Below, one piece after another: positions 25,268-33,813 of a DNA stretch of 64,000 nt. This stretch comes from Lachnospiraceae bacterium. Its GTDB lineage: Bacteria; Bacillota; Clostridia; Lachnospirales; Lachnospiraceae. Below the pieces are notes generated by a model. It had not been told where the DNA came from. It ran no database searches and was given only the letters and a program-made list of their open reading frames with translations. The translations under genes and the position numbers were made by a program. Each line of letters begins with the position of its first letter. The stretch's first letter is position 1. The stretch lies in assembly GCA_910576385.1 (NCBI GenBank), contig CAJTIR010000006.1, positions 1-64,000 of the forward strand, given 5' to 3'.

Positions 25268-26074
25268 TTAATAGAGTTTATAAAAAATCGGTTTTCGCGC
25301 TTGAAATACGGTATAGTATTTAAAGCCAGCCTCCTGTAAGATGTCAGGCACTTTCTGGAAATCATATGCCACATGCTCTGGTTTATGGGCGTCAGCGCCA
25401 ATGGTAATAATTTCTCCGCCCAGTTCGCGATAGCGTCTTAAGACTGCTTCTGTGGGATTGGGATGTCCAAGCCCATATTTAAAACCGCCAGTATTGATCT
25501 CAATCCCTTTGCCCTTTTGGATTATAGCGCGCAGTATTTCATCCAGCAGATCAGCGAATTTCTCATAAGTATAATATTGATTTCTGTTTGGTCCATAGCG
25601 TACCACATAGTCAATGTGTCCATATACATCAAAACAGTCAAAGACAGCCAGATTTTCAAGAATGGATTCAAAATATTCTCGGTATGCCTGATCTTCACTT
25701 CTTCCCTGGTAATATTCTGGGTAATAGGGATCTATGCCATGTACCATGTGAGAAGAGCCAATGATAAAATCAAAAGGGTAATTATCTGCAATTTCTGATA
25801 ATTCTTGTCCAAGATGGGGCTGTAATCCCAGTTCTACACCGATGCATATGGGGAATTTATCTTTCAATTGCCTCTGTATGCTCTGCATCTCCTTAAAATA
25901 AGCAGGAAAATCAATCAGGTACTTTTCTGGCGCTTCATCCAGGTAATCTAAATCCATATGGTCTGTAAAACAAATTCCCTCAAGGCCCGCATTTATGGAC
26001 GCCTGTGCCATCTCAAAAGTGTCTGCCTCGCTGTCACCAGAGAAATGTGTGTGCATATGTGTGTCCCAAAGCAT
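25268..26074 (-). CDS. hisK: Histidinol-phosphatase, PHP type
   Basis: A 268-residue PHP-domain phosphatase. Metal ligands of the family are visible: DTHMHTHFSGD at the start, FTDHMD, Glu in IGVELG, His in GSSHMVHG, GHIDYV, and DAHKPEHV near the end. It should convert histidinol phosphate to histidinol; PHP enzymes with other phosphate substrates look alike, so the symbol is tentative (hisJ/hisK naming varies). AAGGAGG precedes ATG at 26074. It is 11 bases downstream of the ribbon-helix-helix gene and so probably in its operon. No other his gene is nearby. Confidence 0.85.
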   Translation of the reverse strand: MLWDTHMHTHFSGDSEADTFEMAQASINAGLEGICFTDHMDLDYLDEAPEKYLIDFPAYFKEMQSIQRQLKDKFPICIGVELGLQPHLGQELSEIADNYPFDFIIGSSHMVHGIDPYYPEYYQGRSEDQAYREYFESILENLAVFDCFDVYGHIDYVVRYGPNRNQYYTYEKFADLLDEILRAIIQKGKGIEINTGGFKYGLGHPNPTEAVLRRYRELGGEIITIGADAHKPEHVAYDFQKVPDILQEAGFKYYTVFQARKPIFYKLY

Positions 26075-26085
26075 AGCGAACCTCC

Positions 26086-26817
26086 TTATTCAACGTTTTC
26101 GTTAATTGGCAGATATGCATATCCAAAATGAAATTGGGATTTGGTGATCGCTCTTTTTACGCTGCCATCGCCATTTCGGAATTTCAGCATATCCGCTTTT
26201 ATGTTGTTTTCTTCTTTTAAATCGGTGAGTTTAAACCAGATTTTTCCAGTTTCATCGGGTCCAAATTCTTCTGGAATAGTCTTTGGATCCCCAGGACAAG
26301 TAAATTCCTCTCGTTGAGATTCGATTTCGGCGATCGTGGCTGAGTAGCGGATCTCATTGATACCCATACCAATGACAAATAAAATTTTAACCGTTTCACC
26401 CTTTTGGATGGCGTTTTTGTAAAACTTGATTTTCTGTTCTGCCATCCCAGAGTGAAGGCTGATCGTGCTAAACCACGAATAACCATATTTCTCGATCATT
26501 CTGGCATAAGCTTGCACAATTTCTTCTCCGTTCAGTTCTTCCTCGTCGATGGTAAAAGATGTCCCAAGTTTCATAATGATAAAATCGTTAAAGGGAGAAA
26601 TATCTTCCCGCTGTAATAAGAGATCTCTGGCATAATCACTGTGTAAAGATTTCTTTTTTAATGTCAGATAGAGATCTTCGTCTTGAGCCAACATATAGAT
26701 TTCCATCATCTCTGTGAGGGCTGTTGATTTGCTGATGCCCTTCAGTTTTACAAATTCATCAAAAATACTTTGTGTGCGCTGATCTGCATAGACAGATAAA
26801 TAACCAGGTCTGGCCAT
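26086..26817 (-). CDS. Ribbon-helix-helix protein with EVE/PUA-like C-terminal domain
   Basis: A 243-residue protein that I do not recognise as a named family. The N-terminus (MARPGYLSVYADQRTQSIFDEFVKLKG then STALTEMMEIY) looks like a ribbon-helix-helix DNA-binding domain. From about residue 115 the order KFYKNAIQKGETVKILFVIG, IAEIES, KIWFKLTDL is reminiscent of EVE/PUA-like ligand or modified-base binding folds; this is a weak resemblance. GGAGA lies before both ATG codons at 26823 and 26817; the second has correct spacing. Two direct repeats bracket its promoter, so it is likely to be an autorepressor. It heads an operon with the HisK-type phosphatase. Confidence 0.6.
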   Translation of the reverse strand: MARPGYLSVYADQRTQSIFDEFVKLKGISKSTALTEMMEIYMLAQDEDLYLTLKKKSLHSDYARDLLLQREDISPFNDFIIMKLGTSFTIDEEELNGEEIVQAYARMIEKYGYSWFSTISLHSGMAEQKIKFYKNAIQKGETVKILFVIGMGINEIRYSATIAEIESQREEFTCPGDPKTIPEEFGPDETGKIWFKLTDLKEENNIKADMLKFRNGDGSVKRAITKSQFHFGYAYLPINENVE

Positions 26818-26833
26818 AGTCATTCTCCTTTCA

Positions 26834-26935
26834 TGTACCGCATTACTCTATTGATTGTTTCTGAGACAAGCATAGCATAGAAAGTTTCGTTTGTCAACAG
26901 TTTGTACCGCAAAACTTTATTGACTGTTTGGGACA
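26834..26935 (-). promoter_or_regulatory. Promoter bracketed by two 33-35 bp direct repeats (operators)
   Basis: On the minus strand TTGACA (26897-26892) and TATGCT (26874-26869) are 17 bases apart. Two copies of TGTACCGCA-W-W-AC-Y-Y-TATTGA-Y-TGTTT...GACA, written here on the plus strand, lie at 26834-26868 and 26903-26935, one just downstream of the -10 box and the other just upstream of the -35 box. This is the layout of a repressor operator pair. Confidence 0.65.
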
Positions 26936-27024
26936 TAGATTATATCATTTTCCATTTATGTAAACAGCAATCGTCCATAATGTCGACTATGGCCGAACTG
27001 TTGTTAAAAAATCGAAAAAGCCCC

Positions 27025-27053
27025 TTGAATTTTTTCCTGAGATTAGTTAAAAT
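27025..27053 (+). promoter_or_regulatory. Promoter of gap
   Basis: TTGAAT at 27025-27030 and TAAAAT at 27048-27053, 17 bases apart, about 60 bases upstream of gap. Confidence 0.5.
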
Positions 27054-27116
27054 GTAACTAGATTGGGTAATATATCCAAAGAAATATAAATTCATTCAAA
27101 ATTAGGAGGAATTATC

Positions 27117-28133
27117 ATGTCAGTAAGAGTAGCAATCAATGGTTTCGGACGTATCGGACGCTTGGCTTTCAGACAGATGTTTGGGGCAGAGGGATACGAA
27201 GTAGTAGCAATCAATGACTTAACAAGCCCTAAAATGTTAGCACATCTGTTAAAGTATGACTCTTCTCAGGGAAAATATGAATTAGCAGATAAAGTAACAG
27301 CAGGCGAAGATTCCATTACAGTTGATGGAAAAGAGATTAAGATCTATGCGTTCCCAGATGCAAATAACTGTCCTTGGGGAGAGTTAAAAGTTGACGTTGT
27401 TCTGGAGTGCTCTGGATTCTATACCTCCAAGGATAAGGCTCAGGCTCACATCAATGCTGGCGCTCGTAAGGTTGTAATCTCTGCTCCAGCAGGCAACGAC
27501 CTTCCAACCATCGTGTTCAATACAAACCATGAGACATTGAAGGCAGAAGATACTATCATCTCTGCAGCTTCTTGTACTACAAACTGCTTGGCGCCAATGG
27601 CAGATGCTCTGAACAAATATGCAGCAATCCAGTCTGGTATTATGTGTACCATCCATGCATATACAGGAGATCAGATGACATTGGACGGACCTCAGAGAAA
27701 AGGCGATCTGAGAAGATCTCGTGCAGCAGCAGTGAATATCGTTCCAAACAGCACAGGTGCAGCTAAGGCTATCGGTCTTGTTATTCCAGAGTTAAATGGT
27801 AAGCTGATCGGTTCTGCACAGCGTGTACCAACCCCAACAGGTTCTACTACCATCTTGACAGCAGTTGTTAAGGGTGCAGATGTAACAGTTGACGGAATCA
27901 ATGCAGCTATGAAGGCAGCAGCAAATGAATCTTTCGGCTACAATGAGGATGAAATTGTTTCTTCTGATATCGTAGGAATGAGATTTGGTTCTCTGTTCGA
28001 TGCTACCCAGACTATGGTTTCCAAAGTATCTGATGATTTATATGAAGTACAGGTTGTTTCTTGGTATGACAATGAGAACAGCTACACCAGCCAGATGGTT
28101 CGTACAATCAAATATTTCAGTGAATTAGCATAA
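27117..28133 (+). CDS. gap: Glyceraldehyde-3-phosphate dehydrogenase
   Basis: A 338-residue enzyme of glycolysis. The N-terminal NAD-binding motif is INGFGRIGR; the catalytic Cys153 is in SCTTNCLAP, and the His of HAYTGDQ follows. It oxidises glyceraldehyde-3-phosphate with phosphate and NAD. AGGAGG precedes ATG 27117. The codon use is strongly biased, as expected for a highly expressed gene. A terminator separates it from pgk, so it can be transcribed alone or with the following genes. No CggR-type regulator is upstream; the divergent neighbour is the ribbon-helix-helix gene. Confidence 0.98.
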   Translation: MSVRVAINGFGRIGRLAFRQMFGAEGYEVVAINDLTSPKMLAHLLKYDSSQGKYELADKVTAGEDSITVDGKEIKIYAFPDANNCPWGELKVDVVLECSGFYTSKDKAQAHINAGARKVVISAPAGNDLPTIVFNTNHETLKAEDTIISAASCTTNCLAPMADALNKYAAIQSGIMCTIHAYTGDQMTLDGPQRKGDLRRSRAAAVNIVPNSTGAAKAIGLVIPELNGKLIGSAQRVPTPTGSTTILTAVVKGADVTVDGINAAMKAAANESFGYNEDEIVSSDIVGMRFGSLFDATQTMVSKVSDDLYEVQVVSWYDNENSYTSQMVRTIKYFSELA

Positions 28134-28176
28134 GCTCCAAGTAGGGACAAGCCCTAAGGTGCGGATAAGACTCAAC

Positions 28177-28217
28177 AAGGGTCCGGTCTTTTGAGGACCG
28201 GACCTTTGTTTTTTTCT
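28177..28217 (+). terminator. Terminator between gap and pgk
   Basis: AAGGGTCCGGTC at 28177-28188 pairs with GACCGGACCTT at 28196-28206 with one bulge, followed by GTTTTTTT. Leaky termination could give gap higher expression than pgk. Confidence 0.8.
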
Positions 28218-28243
28218 TAAAAAATTTTCAGGAGGGAATTAAT

Positions 28244-29452
28244 ATGTCTTTAAATAAAGTTTCAGTAGATGATATCAATGTAAGTGGAAAACGTGTATTG
28301 TGCAGATGTGATTTTAATGTGCCGCTGAAAGATGGCAGCATTACAGATGAAAACCGTTTGGTTGCAGCTCTTCCGACAATCAAAAAGTTAGTAGCTGACG
28401 GTGGGAAGGTAATTCTTTGTTCTCATCTTGGCAAACCTAAGGGAGAGCCAAAACCAGAGTTATCTTTAGCTCCAGTTGCAAAAAGACTTTCCGAACTGTT
28501 AGGGCAGGAAGTAAAATTTGCTGCAGATCCTGAGGTGGTTGGACCTAATGCAAAGGCAGCAGTGGAAGCTATGAAGGACGGCGAGATTGTATTATTGGAA
28601 AATACTCGTTATAGAGCAGAAGAAACCAAGAATGGCGAGGCATTCTCCAAAGATTTGGCTTCTCTGTGTGATATTTTTGTAAATGATGCATTTGGAACAG
28701 CACATAGAGCACATTGTTCAAATGTTGGCGTCTCTGAATTGGTAGAGACAGCAGCAGTTGGTTACTTAATGCAGAAAGAGATTGATTTCTTAGGAAACGC
28801 AGTTGAAAATCCAGTCAGGCCATTTGTGGCAATTTTGGGCGGCGCAAAGGTTGCTGATAAACTGAATGTAATTTCCAACCTGTTAGAGAAATGTGATACC
28901 TTGATTATTGGCGGCGGTATGGCATACACCTTCTTAAAAGCACAGGGATTTGAGATTGGAAAATCTTTGGTGGATGACACTAAGTTAGACTACTGCAAAG
29001 AGATGCTTGCAAAAGCAGATAAACTGGGCAAAAAATTATTGTTGCCAGTAGATTCTGCCACCATTACAGATTTCCCAAATCCAATTGATGCCCCAGTAGA
29101 AGTAATTGTATGTGATTCTGAGAATATGCCGGCAGATCGTGAAGGCTGTGATATTGGACCAAAGACAGCAGCAATGTTTGCAGAAGCTGTAAAATCTGCA
29201 AAGACAGTAGTATGGAATGGACCTATGGGTGTATTTGAGAATCCGACTCTTGCAGAGGGAACGATTGCCGTAGCCAAAGCATTGGCAGAGACAGATGCAA
29301 CTACGATTATTGGCGGCGGAGATTCCGCGGCAGCAGTTAATCAGTTAGGATTTGGCGAGAAGATGAGCCATATCTCCACTGGCGGCGGGGCTTCTCTGGA
29401 GTTCTTGGAAGGAAAAGAGCTTCCTGGCGTTGCAGCAGCAACAAATAAGTAA
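28244..29452 (+). CDS. pgk: Phosphoglycerate kinase
   Basis: A 402-residue glycolytic kinase, near the normal length of about 395. Typical motifs: [10 protein letters not shown] near the N-terminus, [30 protein letters not shown] in the hinge and [11 protein letters not shown] plus [13 protein letters not shown] at the C-terminus. It makes ATP and 3-phosphoglycerate from 1,3-bisphosphoglycerate. GGAGGG precedes ATG 28244. It is the middle gene of the gap-pgk-tpiA cluster. Confidence 0.98.
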   Translation: MSLNKVSVDDINVSGKRVLCRCDFNVPLKDGSITDENRLVAALPTIKKLVADGGKVILCSHLGKPKGEPKPELSLAPVAKRLSELLGQEVKFAADPEVVGPNAKAAVEAMKDGEIVLLENTRYRAEETKNGEAFSKDLASLCDIFVNDAFGTAHRAHCSNVGVSELVETAAVGYLMQKEIDFLGNAVENPVRPFVAILGGAKVADKLNVISNLLEKCDTLIIGGGMAYTFLKAQGFEIGKSLVDDTKLDYCKEMLAKADKLGKKLLLPVDSATITDFPNPIDAPVEVIVCDSENMPADREGCDIGPKTAAMFAEAVKSAKTVVWNGPMGVFENPTLAEGTIAVAKALAETDATTIIGGGDSAAAVNQLGFGEKMSHISTGGGASLEFLEGKELPGVAAATNK

Positions 29453-29525
29453 GATCATAATGAATCCGCTAAGTTGGTATGCGTATGGCTTAGAGATCTA
29501 AATAACTATGTAATATTATAAACAA

Positions 29526-29592
29526 GGGTGAGAGAAAAATAAAAGAAAGGAAAATGTGCGAACACATCTTTCACCCTTTCAGTTTGCGTTTC
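29526..29592. repeat. Dispersed repeat B, copy 1
   Basis: GGGTGAGAGAAAAA ... ATCTTTCACCC ... GTTTGCG. About 65 bases match a second copy at 51204-51268. The arms GGGTGA-R-AGA and TCTTTCAC can pair. It lies in the 343-base gap between pgk and tpiA, which also holds hairpins at about 29605-29625 (AAGAACGCC with GGCGTTCTT) and 29634-29683 (GGGGTGCGG with CCGCACCCC). Confidence 0.65.
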
Positions 29593-29795
29593 GATTGAAA
29601 TTCAAGAACGCCATCGGCGTTCTTGTTGCGGGGTGCGGGTCAGCTTTGCTGACAAAAACAATTCCGCACCCCTGCAATCCGCCGGAGGCTTTATCTCAGT
29701 CGGAGACCTAACTCCCACTGAGACAAAGTTGTTTACGCACCATTTTTAGAAGTGGGAGTTTTCGCCGGTGAGATACATCGGAACTTGGTGAAATT

Positions 29796-30545
29796 ATGGC
29801 TAGAAAGAAAATTATTGCAGGGAACTGGAAAATGAATAAAACCCCCAGTGAGGCAGTGGCTCTGGTAAATGAATTAAAGCCGTTGGTGGCAAATGATGAG
29901 GTTGATGTAGTATTTTGCGTGCCCGCAATTGATATTATTCCAGCGATGGAGGCTGCAAAAGGCTCCAATATTCAGATTGGTGCTGAGAATATGTATTTCG
30001 AGGAGAGCGGCGCTTATACTGGAGAGATCGCTCCTAATATGCTGGCAGACGCTGGTGTAAAATATGTCGTATTGGGACATTCTGAGAGAAGAGAATATTT
30101 TGCAGAGACAGACGAGACTGTAAACAAGAAAGTGTTAAAGGCATTTGAGCATGGTATTACTCCGATTATCTGCTGCGGAGAATCTTTGACACAGAGGAAA
30201 CAGGGAATCTATATTGATTGGATTCGTATGCAGATTAAGATTGCTTTCCAGAATGTGACTGCAGATCAGGCAAAGGGCGCAGTGATTGCTTACGAGCCGA
30301 TCTGGGCGATCGGTACAGGTGAGACGGCTACTTCTGATCAGGCAGAAGAAGTATGTGCTGCAATTCGTGCATGTATCAAAGAGGTGTATGACGAAGCGAC
30401 TGCTGAGGCCATTCGCATTCAATATGGCGGTTCTGTCAATGCTGGAAATGCAGCAGAACTGTTTGCAAAACCAGATATTGACGGCGGATTAGTTGGCGGG
30501 GCGTCCCTCAAACCGGATTTTGGGAAGATTGTATGTTATAAATAA
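29796..30545 (+). CDS. tpiA: Triosephosphate isomerase
   Basis: A 249-residue TIM barrel enzyme. Motifs: AGNWKMNKT (catalytic Lys), [12 protein letters not shown] (catalytic His), [11 protein letters not shown] (catalytic Glu) and [10 protein letters not shown] with GGLVGGASL at the phosphate site. It interconverts dihydroxyacetone phosphate and glyceraldehyde-3-phosphate. It is the third gene of the glycolytic cluster and is followed by a terminator. The upstream region is occupied by repeat B and hairpins; the ribosome binding site before ATG is weak (TTGGTG), unlike its neighbours. Confidence 0.98.
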   Translation: MARKKIIAGNWKMNKTPSEAVALVNELKPLVANDEVDVVFCVPAIDIIPAMEAAKGSNIQIGAENMYFEESGAYTGEIAPNMLADAGVKYVVLGHSERREYFAETDETVNKKVLKAFEHGITPIICCGESLTQRKQGIYIDWIRMQIKIAFQNVTADQAKGAVIAYEPIWAIGTGETATSDQAEEVCAAIRACIKEVYDEATAEAIRIQYGGSVNAGNAAELFAKPDIDGGLVGGASLKPDFGKIVCYK

Positions 30546-30590
30546 TAAGAAACGTGCAAAAATCTGATCGTTAGAAAATACAGTAAAATA

Positions 30591-30632
30591 AGGGTATCAA
30601 GGGAAATGTAATCCTTTGATATCCTTTTTTTA
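30591..30632 (+). terminator. Terminator of tpiA
   Basis: AGGGTATCAAGG at 30591-30602 pairs with CCTTTGATATCCT at 30613-30625 and is followed by TTTTTT. Confidence 0.85.
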
Positions 30633-30900
30633 TCTTATAGGAAGAAAGACCTTGTTACGCTGATGCGTGAAAGTGTCTTTCCTATAAGATAAAAAACAAT
30701 TATGCGCATTCGTGCATGGGGTATTAGTCGCTAAAGCGACTGCACTCGGCGCAGCAAACCGTCCAAGTCCCTCATGAATGAGGGATTTAGGGAGTTGATG
30801 CGGACTTGTCCGCTTTATTCTGCACAGAGGCGCATAAGGAAATTTACTGCTTACGCAGTATGCGCCCCGCACACAGCGAGTAGGGGAAGAAAATCTTCTC
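30631..30900. repeat. Hairpin-rich intergenic block
   Basis: A long stem joins 30631-30650 and 30675-30691 (TATCTTATAGGAA with TTCCTATAAGATA plus inner pairs). Further stems: GTCGC/GCGAC at about 30729-30742 inside a longer GCGCA/TGCGC pairing, AGTCCCTCAT with ATGAGGGA at about 30769-30788, GCGGAC with GTCCGC at about 30800-30813, and ACTGC with GCAGT at about 30847-30860. No gene is supported between 30546 and 31086. Confidence 0.5.
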
Positions 30901-31086
30901 TACTGGATTATATTGTCAAATGTCAGAGTAAAGTTACTTGAAACTATTCTTTTACTCTAATATAATAGAAAGAAGGAAGAATGTTGGATGATGCCATCAG
31001 ATGTAAAGAACTAGAAAATCCTTGAATAAAATCAGAATAAAAGAATTAAATAATAGAAAATAGTGCTTATAGGCGGAGGAGTAAAT

Positions 31087-32568
31087 ATGTTACCAGAGAG
31101 TGCAAAAAATAAAATAGAACAAATATGGCTGGATGTGATAGCAGGCGGCGTATCACAACCAACAGAAGTAATAGAGCAGCTAACATATCTTATGTTTGCA
31201 AAACAGTTGGATGAAATGGAAGCAGATATTGAAACTTCAGAATTATTATCTGGAAAAAGCCAAGAGCATTTGTTTGGTGAATCCGATGATGAACAGTCAT
31301 TACGTTGGAGAAATTTTAGAAAACTAGAAGCAAGACAGCTCCATGCTGTTTTTTCTCAGAAGGTATTTCCTTTTATTAAATCGGTGAATAGAGATAAGAA
31401 CTCTTCTTTTTCGCGTTTTCTAGCAGATGCAATATTTAAAATTAATGAACCACTGGCATTACAGAAAGTAGTCTCGGGATTGGATGATTTATTTGAACAC
31501 GATATAAAGGGCTTAGATATGCAAGGGGATCTGTATGAACATATGCTTGCAAAATTAAATTCGGCTGGCAGACTTGGGGCGTTTCGAACACCGAAGCAGA
31601 TCAGAGACTTGATGGTAAACCTTATGCAGCCGACGGTAGACATGCTGATATGCGATCCTGCTTGTGGAACCGCTGGATTTTTGATTTCATGTGCTGAATA
31701 TATACGTGAGCATTACGAAAGAAAAATGTCAGAGGAACAGTGGAAATATTATCAAACTGAATTATTCACAGGATATGATACAGATGCGACAATGTGCAGA
31801 TTATCATGTATGAATTTGATGCTGCATTCTGTCAGCAATCCTAAGATAGAGAAGCGGGATAGCGTGTCAAAAGATTACCATGAAGAGGAGAAATTTCACT
31901 TAATTCTGGCAAATCCTCCATTTAAAGGGACGTTGAACAAAGAAAATATTAGCGATAAGCTAAAAGGAATTACGAACACAACGAAATCGGAATTACTCTT
32001 TGTGGGGTTGTTTATAGAAATGCTCAAGATTGGTGGAAGATGCGCTTGCATTGTGCCGGATGGGGTTTTGTTTGGAGCTTCCAATGCACATAAAAGTCTT
32101 AGAAAGGAATTAGTGGAAAACCAGTATCTTGAAGCTGTTATTTCTCTTCCTTCTGGCGTCTTTAAACCATATGCGGGTGTATCGACAGCTATTTTGGTCT
32201 TTACGAAGACAAATTCTGGAGGTACAGATCATGTATGGTTTTATGACATGAAAGCAGACGGATATAGCCTGGATGATAAGAGACAACCTATTTCTGAAAA
32301 TGATATTCCCGATATTATACAGAGATTCCATAATCTTGAGGGAGAGAAGGAGCGAAGCAGGACAGAGCAAAGTTTCTTTGTAAAGAAGGACGAGATTGTA
32401 AAAAACAGTTATGATTTATCAATCAATAAATATAAAGAGATTGAGTATGTGGCAACAGAGTATCCGCCTACAAGTGAAATCATTGCGGATATTGAAGAAC
32501 GCCATAATAGAATTGGCGAACAAATAAATGCCATCAAAGAGCTGCTTAGTAAAGAGAACGATGAATAA
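31087..32568 (+). CDS. hsdM: Type I restriction-modification system, methyltransferase subunit
   Basis: A 493-residue N6-adenine methyltransferase. The N-terminal HsdM_N helical domain is followed by the catalytic domain with motif I DPACGTAGFL (Asp190) and motif IV NPPF (276-279). GAFRTPKQIRDLM is the typical lead-in. With HsdS it methylates adenine in the recognition site. I chose ATG 31087, which has CGGAGGAG upstream; ATG 31063 is eight codons earlier and lacks a site. The hsdM-hsdS-hsdR order and close spacing mark one operon. It follows a hairpin-rich block that may be an island border. Confidence 0.96.
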   Translation: MLPESAKNKIEQIWLDVIAGGVSQPTEVIEQLTYLMFAKQLDEMEADIETSELLSGKSQEHLFGESDDEQSLRWRNFRKLEARQLHAVFSQKVFPFIKSVNRDKNSSFSRFLADAIFKINEPLALQKVVSGLDDLFEHDIKGLDMQGDLYEHMLAKLNSAGRLGAFRTPKQIRDLMVNLMQPTVDMLICDPACGTAGFLISCAEYIREHYERKMSEEQWKYYQTELFTGYDTDATMCRLSCMNLMLHSVSNPKIEKRDSVSKDYHEEEKFHLILANPPFKGTLNKENISDKLKGITNTTKSELLFVGLFIEMLKIGGRCACIVPDGVLFGASNAHKSLRKELVENQYLEAVISLPSGVFKPYAGVSTAILVFTKTNSGGTDHVWFYDMKADGYSLDDKRQPISENDIPDIIQRFHNLEGEKERSRTEQSFFVKKDEIVKNSYDLSINKYKEIEYVATEYPPTSEIIADIEERHNRIGEQINAIKELLSKENDE

Positions 32569-32592
32569 ATTTGGAGTTGTGGGGATGAATAG

Positions 32593-33753
32593 ATGGAAAT
32601 TTACAAGTTTACAGATTGTGTAGAGGTGGTGGGTAGTGCCTGCCCATCATTTGAAGGCGAAAAACATTATATCAGTACAGGTGCAGTAGAGAAAAATATG
32701 ATTGATGAAACAAAAGTCGAGATTGTATCATATGATGAAAAACCGTCAAGAGCTAACCTTGTAGTGGAGGCTGGCACTCTTCTATTTGCAAAGATGCAAG
32801 CGACGAAAAAAACAGTTTTAATAGATGATGTAAGTGAACAATACATATACTCTACAGGTTTTTGTGCCATTAAACCTATAGAAACGATTATTAATCAGAA
32901 CTGTTTATATCACTTGCTTATGTCAGATATGTTCTTGAAGCAAAAGGACAAGAATTGTTCGGGTGCCACACAAAAAGCAATTACCAACGCAGGATTGAAG
33001 AAGATAATAATATCTGTGCCTCCACTTGAACAACAAGATTCGATTGCAGAGAAATTAGATTTGATTTCTGAACTTATAAAGAATCAAAGAAAGGGATTGC
33101 AAAAGTTAGATGAACTTATTAACTCTCGATTTGTGGAGATGTTTGGAGATCCTGAGTATAACACAAAAAATCTTCCGGTGTTCAAGTTGAGTAAATTGTG
33201 TAAGGTGGGTTCCAGCAAACGGATTTACCAAAGTGAACAAAGTACTGCAGGAATCCCCTTTTTGAGAATATCTGATTTGAATGAACGGATTGACAAAGGG
33301 AGAGAAACATCTGAATTATTTATTCCGTTTGAAAAATATACTGAATTACATGAACAAGGATTAGTTCCTGAATTTGGTGATATTCTTGTAACTTCAAGAG
33401 GAACACTTGGGAAATGTTATATTGTTAAGAGAACGGATAATTTTTACTTTCAAGACGGAATGATCAGTTGGCTTTCCGAAATGGACGAAAATGTAACAAG
33501 CTTGTATATCGCTCACTTATTTGCTATGCCAGGTATACAAAAACAGATTGCAAATCTTCAAGCAGGATCAACAGTAGCGTATTTGTCTATTGCGATGTTA
33601 AAAAAACTTGATATTATGCTGCCGCCAATAGAGATGCAGCATCAATTTGCCGCTTTCGTCCACCAAGTAGAAAAATTAAAATCAGAAGAACAAAAAAGAC
33701 TAGAACAGACGCAAACTTTATTTGACAGCCTTATGCAAAAATATTTTGGGTAA
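32593..33753 (+). CDS. hsdS: Type I restriction-modification system, specificity subunit
   Basis: A 386-residue HsdS with two target recognition domains. The first covers about 1-150, ends VPPLEQQDSIAEKL and is followed by a conserved helix; the second covers about 190-345, ends MLPPIEMQHQFAAFV and is followed by the second helix. It sets the DNA sequence bound by the complex, which cannot be read from here. The first recognition domain is rather short. ATG 32593 lies 24 bases after hsdM. No second hsdS or invertible repeat is visible, so phase variation by inversion is not suggested. Confidence 0.93.
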   Translation: MEIYKFTDCVEVVGSACPSFEGEKHYISTGAVEKNMIDETKVEIVSYDEKPSRANLVVEAGTLLFAKMQATKKTVLIDDVSEQYIYSTGFCAIKPIETIINQNCLYHLLMSDMFLKQKDKNCSGATQKAITNAGLKKIIISVPPLEQQDSIAEKLDLISELIKNQRKGLQKLDELINSRFVEMFGDPEYNTKNLPVFKLSKLCKVGSSKRIYQSEQSTAGIPFLRISDLNERIDKGRETSELFIPFEKYTELHEQGLVPEFGDILVTSRGTLGKCYIVKRTDNFYFQDGMISWLSEMDENVTSLYIAHLFAMPGIQKQIANLQAGSTVAYLSIAMLKKLDIMLPPIEMQHQFAAFVHQVEKLKSEEQKRLEQTQTLFDSLMQKYFG

Positions 33754-33813
33754 GTAATAACAATGTTTGAATCTACTAATTTGTGCCAGTATAATTTTAA
33801 AGAGGGAATGTAA

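Noticed and set aside
29796-29965. Minus-strand frame of 86 codons over the tpiA start
   Set aside because: It overlaps conserved tpiA codons and has no supporting signal.
30630-30872. An 80-codon minus-strand frame in the hairpin-rich block
   Set aside because: It runs through several palindromes, lacks a ribosome binding site and has no family resemblance.
32593-33753. Phase-variable hsdS by inversion
   Set aside because: There is a single hsdS, no second partial copy, no long inverted repeats and no recombinase beside it.
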